From: Macrotis lagotis
Lineage: Eukaryota; Chordata; Mammalia; Peramelemorphia; Peramelidae
NCBI RefSeq assembly: GCF_037893015.1
Contig: NC_133666.1
Coordinates: forward strand, 464,990,867 to 465,054,866
Reading direction: 5' to 3'
DNA: 64,000 nt
The notes below the pieces were generated by a model. That model was given only the letters and a program-made list of their open reading frames with translations. It was not told the origin of the DNA and made no database searches. Below, piece by piece: positions 22,100 through 33,139 of this stretch. Within the stretch, counting starts at the first letter, position 1, and the number at the start of each line of letters is the position of its first letter. The translations under genes were made by a program, and so were the position numbers.

Positions 22100-22680
22100 A
22101 ATCTGTCTCAGGCCATGGAAGAACTCAAAAAGTATCAAGAAGAGAGGTAGAAGAAAAATTGAGAAGAGAAATGAGAATGATGCAAGAAAATGTGGTAAAG
22201 GAGACACAAAAAAATACTAAAAAAATAGACCAAATGGTAAAAGAGATACAAAAAAATGAGAATGACTTAAAAAGTTAAATTGGACAAGTGGAAAAAGAGG
22301 CAGAAAAAAAAATCACTAAAGAAAAAACTTAAAAAAGTAGAATTAAGCAAATGGAAGTTAATGATTTTGTGAGAAATCAAGAAATAATAAACAAAACCAA
22401 AAGAATGAAAAAATTGAGGTAATTAAAAAATTATTGGATTGTTTGAAAATCATGATAAAAAAACAGCCTAGACTTCATCTTTCCAGAAATTATCAAGGAA
22501 AACTGTTCTTGTATCCTAAAACCAGAGGATGAATGAAAATTGAAGTAATTTACCAATCACCCCCTGAAAGAGATCCCAAAATTAAAATTCTCAGGGATAT
22601 TACAAATTCCAGAGCTCCTAGGTCAAAGAGAAAAATATTTCAATTTATTCCAAGAGAGAGGTAGAATGGGGTAAATTATC
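22100..22680 (+). pseudogene. Decayed L1 ORF1
   Basis: The order K/E-rich region, then ISPPERDPKIKILR-like residues near 22555-22600, matches the C-terminal domain of L1 ORF1p (compare the full-length copy near 7545). Multiple stops and frameshifts remove any coding capacity. The minus-strand open frame at 21944-22207 is the shadow of this A-rich strand. Confidence 0.6.
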
Positions 22681-22989
22681 TTAATTAGAAGAGGTAAGAA
22701 AAAAAATTTAAAGGGGAGAGAAAGAAGGAAGTACTGAGGGGGAGTGAGTGAACTTTTACCAGAATTGGCTCAAATAGGGAATAACATACACTCTCAATTG
22801 GAAATATAAAGTAGGAAAGTAGGAGGGGAAGGGGAAAAGAAAAGGTGAAGCTGGGGTTGTTGATAGAAGAGAGAGCAGTTTGTGAGGGAGGATAGTCAGA
22901 AGTAAAACACTTTTGAGTACAGACAGGGTAAAAAGGAAAAAGAATAAACAGGGATGGGGGAAATAGGTTGGAGGGAATAGTAACTATAA

Positions 22990-23690
22990 AAAAAAACTTT
23001 TGATATATATCTTTACTAAAAGTCTCATTTCTCAAACATAGAGAGAACTGAGTCAAATTTATACAAATAAGAGTCATTCCCCAGTTGATAATTAATCAAA
23101 CAAATAAACAGTTTTCATATGAAGTCATCAATGTTATTTATAGTCATATTAAAAAATTCTAGCTCACTTTTGATTGGAGAATGCAAATTAAAACAATTCT
23201 AGGTACTACTGTATACCTATTAGATTATCTAATAGGACCGAAAAGGAAAATGACAAAAGTTGAAGGGGATGTAGGGAAAATGAGACATTAATATACTGTT
23301 GGTGGAGTTCTGAACTCCAACTACTATTCTATGGAATTATAAAGGGCTATAAAACCATGTATATCTTTTGGCCTAGCAATGCCACTACTAGGTTTGTATT
23401 TCAAAAGAGGTGAAAAACAAAAAGAAAAAAAAAAGACATATAAGGATATTTGTGGCAGTTTTTTTCTTGATGGCAAGACATTGGAAATTGAGGGGATGCC
23501 AATTAGTTGGGGAATGGCTGAACAAATTCCTGAATGTGATCATGATGGAATGCTATTTTGTTTAAAAAAAAAAAAACATTGAGCAGTTTGCTCTCAAAAA
23601 ACCTGGAAAAATTTACATGAGCTAATGCAAATCGAAATGTTCTGTGTATAAAGTAAAAGCAACAATGTAGGATGATCAGTTTTGAGTCAT
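22990..23690 (+). pseudogene. Decayed L1 ORF2 C-terminal part
   Basis: It is collinear with 11770-12458 of the full-length L1 and still shows the 'gttggtggagttctgaact' cysteine-region block near 23297. The polyA run at 23568 and several stops make it non-coding. Confidence 0.7.
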
Positions 23691-24045
23691 TTAGCTTTTC
23701 TCAGCAAAGAGAATCCAAGACAACTCTGAGGGACATATGAGAAAGAATGCTATCTATTCCCAGATAAATTAATGGTTTTCAGAGTGCAGATTGAAGTATG
23801 TATTTTTTCCCTTGGGATTTCTTTTTGGCAAAGTTTGTTTTCTTTCATACATGACTATTGTGGCATTTTGCATTACTATGCTATTTGGAAATTGAGTCCC
23901 ATTGTTTGATTTCTCAATGTGAGGGAGGAGTGTGGAGTATATGCAGTATGGAGTGGGAGGAAGGGAGATAATTTGGAACTCAAAGGAGTAAAACAATCAC
24001 TAAAAATTATTTTTACATGTTAACTAGGGAAAAAAATAAAATGCT

Positions 24046-24330
24046 GTTTTGAATCTAATTCTCTATTGTTTCTATATTTTTGAAGTGCCTGAATTTTTTT
24101 AGAATTATTGTATTCTTCATTATGTTTAAATTCTTTAAAGACCTTTTACTGAATCCCATTTTTCTTGCATTGTGATTAGAAAATGTTATATTTACTATTT
24201 CTTCTTTACTGATTTTTTGGGAGAGGTCTTTATATGCATGGAGAATTTTTGTATGGTGCCATAAATAACTGAAAATATGTAAATTCCATTACATTTCCTT
24301 TTAGTTATTACCAGGAATAACCTTTAGTTA
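24046..24330 (-). mobile_element. Ancient L1 ORF2, endonuclease end, minus strand
   Basis: The reverse complement shows EEIVNITFSNHN near 24170-24215, matching the AEIVNTSFSDHN block of the endonuclease. Residues after it run up to the point where AVLRGK resumes at 21098. The D of SDH has changed to N. Confidence 0.6.
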
Positions 24331-24439
24331 TTACTCTTTATCTTCTCTAATTTTTCCAAAGTTCTATTCAGAATACCTGGGATTTTTATTGATTTATTGA
24401 CCTCAGAATGAGAAAATTCCCTTAATTGATGAAGTTTGA
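24331..24439. other. Short unclassified stretch
   Basis: No repeat recognised; may be more of the ancient L1. Confidence 0.3.
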
Positions 24440-24592
24440 CACCTGCTCTACAATTCATAGTTTTAGAGATCTTTGTAACTTCTAGGGCACTCAGAGATCA
24501 AGTGACATTTTTCAGGGTGACAGAGCTAGAAGTGATGCTTGCATTCAGGTCTTCCTTTTTTCTATAGTACACTATCTAGGATAATTCCATAT
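24440..24592 (-). mobile_element. MIR/SINE-type relic
   Basis: 'agagatcaagtgacattt', 'ggtgacagagctag' and 'gcattcaggtcttcc' are the antisense core of the tRNA-derived SINE group. Confidence 0.55.
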
Positions 24593-24799
24593 TTTACTTT
24601 TAATGTTTCATTAAAATAATTTCCTTTTCACATAATTTTCTTATAGGCTTTCTAAACCTCTATTAAAGCCTCTTTTGTAATAAAGGAAAGCAGGTAAATA
24701 AATTCTACTAACAAGGTTTCTGAACTTCTGGGCCACTGCTTTTTCAGATTCCATAATCCTAATCATTATCATTGCTTTTGCCTATATATATAACAAGAT

Positions 24800-24960
24800 C
24801 ATAGATTTGGATATGGAAATAAACTTACAGGTCCTAAAATTTAACATCCTTACTTTTAAAATAGGAAATGAAGTAACAGAGCTCAGCATTACAAAGTAAA
24901 TCAATGTCTAAATTGAGAGCTGAATTCAGACTCTTAACTCCTTGTACAGTGATTGCCCCA
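24800..24960 (-). mobile_element. MIR-type relic
   Basis: 'aataggaaatgaagtaac', 'agagctgaattcagactctt' follow antisense MIR. Confidence 0.55.
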
Positions 24961-25029
24961 GAATACTTTCTGTAGTTCAAATGTGATAGTACTTTGCACT
25001 GAATACAACATCTCACTTGCATAGTTCCC

Positions 25030-25128
25030 CTGTTCTCTACTGATACCTTCCTGGTCTGTAAAATGTAGCAGTTGGACTAGATGATGATTGAAGTCCCTTC
25101 CATTTCTAAATCTATTATATATGACTAA
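25030..25128 (+). mobile_element. MIR-type 3' fragment
   Basis: 'cctggtctgtaaaatgtag', 'gttggactagatgatgatt' and 'cccttccatttctaaatct' in sense order. Confidence 0.7.
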
Positions 25129-25611
25129 CAATAATTCATAAACAACTGATATAATCTTCCTTACTCACCAATGAGTAACTACCTCCCCCCAAGAATCTAT
25201 ACAATCTAACCTTATGGTACCACCCTAAAAATTTGGTCTGTCCCCAGAAGGAAATGAAGTCGAGGCAACTCCTTTCCTAAAGGATCATGATTACGTTTCT
25301 TTTTTCAGCTCATTATTCTTCCCTTTCTCCCATATAAACTTCTTGCTAGGGAAGGAGAATAAATTATGCTAAAATTTATACACTGACAAATTCATTTATG
25401 CCAATGTATTTATTGTGCCAGGTATTTGCATTTTTAATATGTTGATTTCTAATTATATAATGTAAGGGTTTGTTTCCTATTAAAGGAATTGTCAGGTACA
25501 AGAGATGAGTAAAAGAGTTAATTTTCTTAGACAGGGACTTGAAATTGTTCTGTCCAAGGGTGTCTCCAAAGGCCCTAGATCTGGTTCAGATGTGGCAGTA
25601 CTTTTTTGATG
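25129..25611. other. Non-coding sequence, nothing recognised
   Basis: No repeat or gene recognised. Confidence 0.4.
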
Positions 25612-25857
25612 ACTTCACCTGTTCAGTTGCTTTTCAGTCATGTATGACTTCATGATTTCATTTGTGATTTTCTTGGCAAAGATATTGGAGTAGCTTATCA
25701 TTTCATTTTCCAATTCATTTTGCAGATGAAGAAACTGAGGCAAATAGGGTTACACGACTTCCCCAGGGTCACACAGGCAATAAGTGTCAGAGGCCTAATT
25801 TTAATTCAGGGAGTTGAATCTTCCAGTTCTCTACCCACTGTGCCTCCTAGAGACCCC
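25612..25857 (-). mobile_element. tRNA-headed SINE, minus strand
   Basis: 'tcagttgcttttcagtcat', 'ttttcttggcaaagatattg', 'gcagatgaagaaactgaggc', 'agggtcacacaggcaataag', then antisense head 'ctacccactgtgcctcctag'. The open frame at 25720-26058 starts inside this SINE. Confidence 0.8.
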
Positions 25858-26124
25858 CTGGCTCTCTTCTTACACTTTGCTCACTGTCTTACTTCCCTCA
25901 AAGACCTCACTGTCTTTTCCTCTCTTTTTTCCCATTTGCCAGACACCAAGGATCTAATTATCATTGTGTTCCCTACCCTCCACCACACCACCAGCCCTGA
26001 CCTGTCTTTTCTCTTTCTTGGTGATCCCAACAAGGCAATACATAATCTTATGATTTAGAGGTTATGCTATCCTAAATCCTTCATCATCTCAGCACTAAAA
26101 TAAATCTCAAAAGGAATAGAGTAG

Positions 26125-26300
26125 GCAAAAAGATAAGATCATAGGGTCATTGACTTAGAGATATAAGGAGCCACAGGTGCTAACTATCCAGCCTCATTTT
26201 CTAGAGGAAGATTGCATGAATTACCTAAGGTCACACAGATAGTAATCATCAAAGGTAAGATTTGAACACAGATCTTAACTCCAGAGTTAGCATGTTTTTC
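26125..26300 (-). mobile_element. MIR-type relic
   Basis: 'aaggtcacacagatagta', 'gatttgaacacagatctt' in antisense order. Confidence 0.65.
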
Positions 26301-26429
26301 ATTGAACTCTGTTAGCATTTAATAGAAGAGATCTAGTCATATTAGGAATTCACTTTCAGTGAGGAACAAAAAAAGGTACAGCTTTGAGGAAGGAAAATGT
26401 GGGACTCTACTGGTGTGAAGCATTGTTGT

Positions 26430-26595
26430 GCAATCAATTGAACATTGTATTTGGAATTAGGAACACCTGGGTTCAATTCTCAACTAAGAAATTTACTACT
26501 ATGTAACTGAGCAAGTCTCTTAACTGTTCCCACCTTTAGTTTCCTCAATTTTAAACTGAGGATGTTGGATTTGAGAACCTGTAAATTCATATCTA
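26430..26595 (+). mobile_element. MIR-type relic
   Basis: 'cctgggttcaattctc', 'actgagcaagtctcttaac', 'cctcaattttaaactgagg', 'gttggatttgagaacct' in sense order. Confidence 0.65.
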
Positions 26596-26734
26596 AATAT
26601 AGGATCATTTCATATTTATATGTATATATAATGATAATGATTAGGATTAAGTGGTACTGATAAAAAGTGACCATTGATTAGCTGGGAGCTAATAATCTGA
26701 GAAAGGGAAAACTAACAATTTAATTTGTCTAGGG

Positions 26735-26985
26735 TAGTTAGATGGCTTGGTGAATAGGTTGCTGATCTGGAGTCAAGATGACATCTTTCTGAGTTCAAAT
26801 CCAGTGTCAGACTCTAGGGTATGACCCAGCACAAGTCATTTAACCCTGTTTGTCTCAGTTCCTCATCTGTAAAATGAACTGGAGAAGTAAAGGGCAAAGA
26901 CTTCTATTATCTTTGCCAAGAAAACACCAAAGGGATGACAAAAAGTTGGATATAATTGAAATGACTGAACAAAACAATGAACTAG
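26735..26985 (+). mobile_element. tRNA-headed SINE
   Basis: 'gggtagttagatggcttggt', 'gagttcaaatccag', 'catctgtaaaatgaactgg', 'ctttgccaagaaaacacc', then 'aatgactgaacaaaac' tail. Confidence 0.8.
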
Positions 26986-27229
26986 TCTATGTGAATTGCT
27001 TAGTCTAATCATCATACAAAGCACAAATCATAGCATAAGTGATTAATTGTATATCATATTAACTTTGCTGAAATTTGTTATTTGAATGAGTAAATTTTGT
27101 ATTCAGTGAATAAGGTATGCAAAATATTCTTTATATGTTGACTAAGTCTTCAGAGTTTACTTTTCATGCATTATAGCTATCTGCTCACAATATAAGGGAA
27201 ATAAAAGGAACAAACCTTCCCACAAGATC

Positions 27230-27320
27230 ACATTCAGCAAATATCTATTGATTCCTGTATACTTGTGATGTGCCAGTCTTATGTGTACATGCTACATCCT
27301 TCCCTCAAATATTATTTGCA
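27230..27320 (-). mobile_element. Possible L2 3' end relic, minus strand
   Basis: 'attcagcaaatatctattgat' read in parts, with 'tgatgtgccag' after it, resembles the antisense L2 terminus. Weak. Confidence 0.35.
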
Positions 27321-27399
27321 ATCAGTGGAATTGAGCAAAGTTCTCATGTCTTTGAAACTTATTCACATGGATTTAGTGTCTAAAGTTTATATAAAAAAA

Positions 27400-28740
27400 T
27401 CTCCCATCATCATACTATTCTCCCACTGTAAGTAAAGAAAACCAGCAGTGTTCACAATATTTTATGGACCAAGTTCTAGTTGATGCAGGCTGCATTTGCT
27501 CTAGACCATCCATTAATGCCTCATTAAATATAATCACAAACAACGGTCTTTGGTTTCTCTGACACTAGGCTTGACTTGACTGAAAGCAGCTGCCATAGAA
27601 CTCCTCAGCCCCAGTCATGCTTGTCATCACTAGTTAGGACTATTAATTCACTGTACTATACTTTAATGTGTTCTGATGTTCAGTGGAAGCAGGTGACTGT
27701 ACAATAATATTATTTTGCACAGTTAACTCCTGGACCCTCACAGTATGAGCAAGCTGGAAATGAATATCAGTGCAAATCTGTTATTTACAGCTTACTCTGT
27801 GTGGGTACTTGGTATTCATATTGTTCTCCAGATAACATTAACACAGCAGAGCCCAGTAGCACCTTGCCAAGCAAATGCTATTAATCTCAAATCCAGTATT
27901 CCAATCTAGGTTCGAGGAGGTACATTAGTGCTCATGAATATCTCCAATAGGACTTTTTAAGGCAACAGCAGGATTTTGCAAGGTTTCCCTCTTTGGAGTT
28001 CCTAGACCATTCTAATCCATGTCTCCCTAGACACTGTCTACAGTATAATGTAGATGTCTGGCCTTTCCCTTGCAAATACATTGCCTCAGTCTGGGAAGCT
28101 CTCATGTATCTTGGGTCTGTATGTTACCATTAAATCAGGACTTGGCAATAATGGTATATGGTGAAAAGGTGAAGCAGGCTACTAGGTGCTTTGCTCATGA
28201 GCACACAAATCACTGCATTCCTCTCTGTCCCTAAAGAATGGCAGTCTGACTGCTCTGGTTAATTATGCATTAGTTAATTAATTTGTTGGCTTTAGTGAAT
28301 TGAATCAATTATTTTAAATGGCCTTTAATTGTTAATATATGCATTAAAACAAAAGACAAAGGCAGTTTAATAGAATGTAACAGGAAAACCTCCCTGGACA
28401 GGGGAATAGTCTTTTAAAATAAAGTACTATGACTTTCCAAGAGTCCTCTTTGTGCTCCCCAGGAAGCCTATTTGGGGCAATATCATATTCTGCTTAAGGG
28501 TCCTGAGGGATCTGTGGTTAAACAGTGTAGATGAATTTACTGACAGCTCAGATCATTGCCACATTGCATTTAAGCTCTCATAAACTTTGAGCACAATGAG
28601 TAGATTAGGACAGCTACAATATTCCTTAAGGGACAGGGCAACATTAAAGTGAAATAGTGTCAAGTTTTAGCAGGTTGTGTGGCCCTCAAATCTAGCTGAT
28701 CAAGCTCATTTCTACCTCTGTGCTTTTGTTCATTCCAAAT
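27400..28740. other. Repeat-poor block, candidate conserved non-coding region
   Basis: About 1.3 kb in which I recognise no SINE, MIR, L2 or L1, unlike most of the window. It has moderate composition, no long open frame, and an AT-rich section at 28240-28420 packed with TAATTA-type and ATGCAT motifs (see findings). Conservation cannot be measured here. Confidence 0.4.
28240..28420. promoter_or_regulatory. Candidate enhancer-like element rich in homeodomain motifs
   Basis: Contains 'ggttaattatgcattag', 'ttaattaatttgttgg', 'tgaatcaattatttt' and 'ttaattgttaatatatgcatt' within about 120 bases: several TAAT cores and ATGCAT/POU-like sites. Composition-driven chance cannot be excluded. Confidence 0.35.
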
Positions 28741-28757
28741 TTAGTAGCTCTCTTCCC

Positions 28758-28758
<1 letters not shown>

Positions 28759-28815
<57 letters not shown>
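28759..28815. repeat. (CA)n microsatellite
   Basis: Uninterrupted AC dinucleotide run of about 56 bases. Confidence 0.97.
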
Positions 28816-28816
<1 letters not shown>

Positions 28817-28829
28817 CTATTATTACGTC

Positions 28830-29195
28830 TGACTTCCTGCTCCCTACCTATCCATATCCTACTAATCATACAAGATATGACTCAAGTTTATGATAATTCC
28901 AGATCATTTAATTGCTATCTCCTCTATGAAGCCTTCTCTGAGACTGGTTCTGATTTATTTCTCTCTTATTAAGCCTTTGTAGTACTGATAATTAACATCA
29001 CAAAGCTTAGGCACTTTGACCACTTAACTGTTCTCCCCTGATTTCATGTGTATTAGTATTAGTTTTATCATCCAAACTAGACTGTTACTTTCTAGGGAGC
29101 AAGAATTGTGGCAAACTTTTTTTCAAAATATCCTTCATACCATCTAGAGGAGAATTGAGAACATAATGGATATTTAATTGGTATGGATTGATCAA
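28830..29195 (+). mobile_element. L2 LINE 3' region
   Basis: 'tgaagccttctctgagactgg' read in parts, 'actgttactttctagggagc' and 'ggatatttaattggtatgga' follow sense L2 order. Confidence 0.65.
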
Positions 29196-29299
29196 AGGGC
29201 ACCTACATCTTACAGTTCCAATGCCAATACAAAAATACTAAGAAACCCCACATGAAAATAAGAAATGCCTGACTGACCCTATTCTTCTTTCTCTCTGAG

Positions 29300-29790
29300 G
29301 TTTGCATTATTTCTTTTGTTTTTGATGAGCATGTGGGAAGAAGCAGAATGAGACCAGCGGTTCTTGTAGCTTGGGCAGCACATCTCCTCAGTCCTTTGGG
29401 AACCAACAGCAGTTCATCTTGCAGACTGGGTCTTTGTTTGTAGGTACTTATCTTCACACTCAGCACGGATGTCTCCACTCGAACAGAACCCCTGATTGTT
29501 TCAGGTCAACACCAGCTGACTGTTGCATTCTCCCAATTACTAACACATCATTGAATAGCTTCTTCTTGTCCTCCAGTATGTCCCTCAAGAATTTCTTCTG
29601 CCGACTTCTCAAACTTTGATTGCTCTACTTCCATTCTCCCTACTCAGCCCTCCTGGACTTTTCTTTCTAGATCAGTATTGTATATTGTTGGGTCAGTCCA
29701 ATTCAGCTCAGATGCAATCAACATGGAACCTTGGTACGATGATTCTGCCACTGACCTGTTCCCCAGAAGTTATTTTGTAAGTAGGTTATT
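29300..29790 (-). pseudogene. Possible processed pseudogene, unrecognised coiled-coil-like protein
   Basis: The reverse complement of 29790-29460 reads as coding-like sequence over about 110 codons with one stop near 29645 and one frameshift near 29600. Motifs include ASELNWTDPTIYNTDLERKV, MEVEQSKFEKSAEE and then FLRDILEDKKKLFNDVLVIG, rich in E, K, L and D as in a coiled coil. A further open stretch (29203-29478) lies in another frame. There are no introns to judge and I see no clear polyA tail. I do not recognise the parent gene. It could also be a chance composition. Confidence 0.3.
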
Positions 29791-30419
29791 TGGAATTGGA
29801 AACAATTTCCCATGGAAAAATAATATCATGTTAGCTGTCGAATGAAGGAATGAAGGAGTAAACCTCTAATCTGAAATAGTACTGATATTTCTAATCCCCA
29901 AGATCTTTCTGAACGTTGAGCCCCATTAAACACAGGACAAGGAATAAGGTGTGTGGAAGTGGAATAGAGACTTCAGAAACTAGGCAATTCTCAAAGCAGG
30001 ACCAGGAAGAAGTCTCCTAGAGGGAGGTGCTAAGGATGGAGGCTCCTTTTAGCAACTGCAGTGACTGTGACAGTGGTAAAAGAAGTTTTGAGAGCAGACA
30101 GGCAAAATCAATAGAATGAGGAAAGATTTACTTAGTATGTTGTAGGATTTTTGAAATAGTATGTGGATTGTTTTAGGGATTTTAATTTACTTTAGCTTTT
30201 TAAACAAATGTAATGATATTCAGGGATAAAAAGCATCATTCTAAGCCACTGACAGGTTTCTTTTATGAGAGTAATTAATCTGAGTTCAGTGATTTTTCTA
30301 AAAATGAACATTCTCACAAGTCTTATTCCTCTATTAGGAAATATGCTCATCAGTATGATCGGGTTTCTCATGCATTCAGGCTTGATCTTTGTAGCACATA
30401 CATATTTTTAATATGCTGA
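29791..30419. other. Non-coding sequence, nothing recognised
   Basis: No repeat or gene recognised. Confidence 0.4.
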
Positions 30420-30545
30420 TCTCCTTGCTTTATTTTCTTTGAAAAAGCTTTCTGAGGGCAAGGACTGTCTTATTTTTTGTCTTTGCAGCCTCAGTGTCTT
30501 TCTGGCATAAGTAGGCACTTAAGAAATGCTTGTTAATTCTGATTT
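30420..30545 (+). mobile_element. L2 LINE 3' end
   Basis: 'tctgagggcaaggactgtctt' read in parts, 'tgtctttgcagcctcagtg', 'taggcacttaagaaatgctt'. Confidence 0.75.
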
Positions 30546-30559
30546 AACCATAATATAAC

Positions 30560-30908
30560 TAGTTTGTGCATTAAATTATACCCGATATATGTGCATATAT
30601 ATTTACATACACACATATGCATATACATATACTTTACTGGGGTTGAAGGTGTTATTTTTTTAGTATCCAATGAATCATTCCTCAAAATGCAAAGGAACAA
30701 AAGTACTTAATATGGCATGTTATCACCCAGACTCTAATATATATGAAATTAATACATAATAGATATATTATAAATATAAGTATACTTATCCTATACACAC
30801 ATATATATTAGTCAATTTAACATTATGCCATTTTCTATCTATAATATGCATATATATTTATAATGTAACACAATACCACAATAATATGTGTGTGTGTGTG
30901 TGTGTATT
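30560..30908. repeat. AT-rich low-complexity tract with (TG)n end
   Basis: Alternating purine/pyrimidine runs (atatgcatatacatata type) and a TG run at about 30886-30904. Confidence 0.7.
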
Positions 30909-30911
30909 TGA

Positions 30912-31130
30912 AGGCAGCGAGGTAGCTCAGTAGATAGAGCATTGAGAGTGAAGTCAGGAAGACTTGAGTTCAAATTAGACCTCAGACTCTTATTAGCAGT
31001 GTGACCCTAGACAAGACACTTACCTCTGCCTTAATACACTGAAGAAGGAAATGGCAAATCACTTCAGTGTCAAGAAAATTTCACGGACTGTATTTGAGTC
31101 CATAGGGTCAAGAAGAATTGGATAACAGAA
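30912..31130 (+). mobile_element. tRNA-headed SINE
   Basis: 'ggcagcgaggtagctcagta', 'gagttcaaattagacc', 'gtgaccctagacaagacac', 'gaaggaaatggcaaatcac' and the 'gaattggataacagaatga' end. Confidence 0.8.
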
Positions 31131-31149
31131 TGACTACATATGTGTGTAT

Positions 31150-32880
31150 ATGTACATATATGACACAAGGGTGACAGCCTGCCATATTTAATACTCTACT
31201 TCCCTTGCTAATGAGGGAGATACTATTTATTGGACTAGCCCTTAGCAAAAAGTACCTTCAACCCCAGTTCAGCTATACTTTGAGGGAATGGTATTGTCCT
31301 CTATTCTCAGTAAGATGGTACAGTCTCCAAAGAAGGTTATGGTCCAAAGAAAGACCAATAGCAGTGAAGAACCTCTCTGAGTCTGTTGAGGGGAAAACTT
31401 AAGTTCATTTCTAACTGGGTGTCAACTTTTCCATTGAATAGCAAAAGCACTAAAGTTATGACTGGTCTAATATTCTATCATTTTCCTGTTACTCCAAAAA
31501 TAAGGTATTCCGGTGCTGAGGATATGCCAGAATAGAAGACATGTTTGATTAAAGATTCTAGGACAGGGAAATGCATGGAGACCCTCTATATGTTGACAGT
31601 AGTAGTAAAATAACTTCTCATAATCAACAAAGTGTTCCCAAATTCCCAATGCTAAAACACTTCCACCTGACCCTACTCCCCACATCATTATATTTCCTGA
31701 CAGATTGCCAACAGTTCATGATCTTCAAGCCCTTCAGCAGAACAAATACCTAGCTAAATGGCAAAGACTGCTCACATGGGAGAGTGGGAACAATAAGCAT
31801 CTTCACCTGTGAAAGAGGGGCAAGAGAGCTAAGGATTTTTTTTCTTAATATGTATGAATGTCAACATGTAGTGATGAAGAACAACAGTATCAGGGGAAAA
31901 TTTAGGACATTAAATTAGAACTCTAATAATGTGAGAAGAAAGAGGAAAAATGTATGTGTATATATAAAGGAATGCTAATGTAGCGGAGATTACAAATTTC
32001 TTCCTGGTGCGTAGGCAACATCAGAAGGAGACTCTTCAATCATCCCTCTCTTTTTAAAAAAGATATTTCAGGAAGCAGCTCTTCACAATTTGAATAACCA
32101 ATCCAGCTGTCCCAGGGGAATTTTAATCAGAGACAGTAGAATTCTTCCCTTTACCCACTAGCCAAGACCCAGTGAGTAGTGATGGAAGTGGACGAAATTC
32201 CAGTTTGCACTTCCAGTTTGGGGGATCAAGAATGAAAGTGCTTTTAATGTACTGTAAGCACACATAGAACTGGAGATGTGTGATCCAAGAGATGTCCTTG
32301 GAACAGTTCTGTGAAATAAGATACTGAAAGAATTATTATGAAAAAGAAAGCTTGAGAATAACACAGACATTCTGGCTTCACAGAGACATAAGCATACTTA
32401 CTTCAGCCCAGTTACTAAAAAGTTGGTTCCCTGGAAAAGGGAGAGAGTCCAACCTGTTGGTGGGTGAGGAAACCAGTAGAGACAGCTACCATACCTCCTA
32501 CAGAATGACTATTGGCAGGTAACTGCAGTGAGTAGTGATTGTGGATGATGGTGAAATGGGAGCTGAAGACTTGCCACTTACAGAGAGGTTTTGGAGGCAA
32601 GGGCCATCTACAACATTCCCTACAGAGGGAAGAACTAATATGGAGGAATAATCATGAACCTGCTGAAACTCTAAATCATTGGGACACTATGTCAGAGAAA
32701 CCTGAGAACTTGTAAGGAGGGAGTTCCTGACACAAGGGTCATACTAATCATAGTAATTCACATGAACAGCTTATTTAATAATGTAGCACAACCAGGAACA
32801 AATGTCAGATTCACTTTGTTGTAAATTTTATTTGATTATAACAGTAAACTCTACCTACCCTTGTGTGCTCACCCGCTCTT
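31150..32880. other. Unclassified non-coding sequence
   Basis: About 1.7 kb with no recognised repeat family. Open frames on both strands are all under 75 codons and show no domain. It could be an old LTR or DNA element I do not know, or unique sequence. Confidence 0.35.
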
Positions 32881-32899
32881 CAAAATCTGATGCTCATGC

Positions 32900-33130
32900 A
32901 ACAAGATTAGCCCCTGACAACTTTAAAGAAACCAAACAACCTGAAGACATCTTTGCTTAACTGATTAAGGGTTATTAATTATTCTGATCAATTGTCCTAA
33001 AGTGATAATAGGAGATAATGACTTAATGTGATGCCTATATTAATTTATTTGCATTCTAAGCAAAGACTTTGTTCAAATCTTTTTAACTTCCTAATGATTG
33101 ACAGGGGAATTTAAAACCTTGTATCAGTCC
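32900..33130. promoter_or_regulatory. Candidate regulatory element with PBX-MEIS type site
   Basis: AT-rich, repeat-free, with 'ttattaattattctgatca', 'atttgcattctaag' and the exact decamer tgattgacag at 33095-33104, the composite PBX-MEIS consensus. Function is inferred from motifs only. Confidence 0.3.
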
Positions 33131-33139
33131 TCCTTAGGA

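Larger units (their letters stand above)
21258..24045 (+). mobile_element. Internally deleted older L1, plus strand
   Basis: 5' UTR start 'agagccaagatggaggag' at 21260; a decayed ORF1 from about 22100 to 22680 (coiled-coil-like K/E run, then a PPERDPK motif near 22560); a G/A-rich spacer at 22690-22985; then a direct jump to the last third of ORF2 from about 22990, with the 'cccagttgata' and 'gtagggaaaatgagaca' blocks. About 2.9 kb of ORF2 (endonuclease and reverse transcriptase) is missing. 3' UTR and A-rich tail end near 24045. Confidence 0.8.

Noticed and set aside
30560..30908. Possible CRISPR-like spacing of TATA repeats
   Set aside because: There are no regularly spaced direct repeats, and the genome is eukaryotic.
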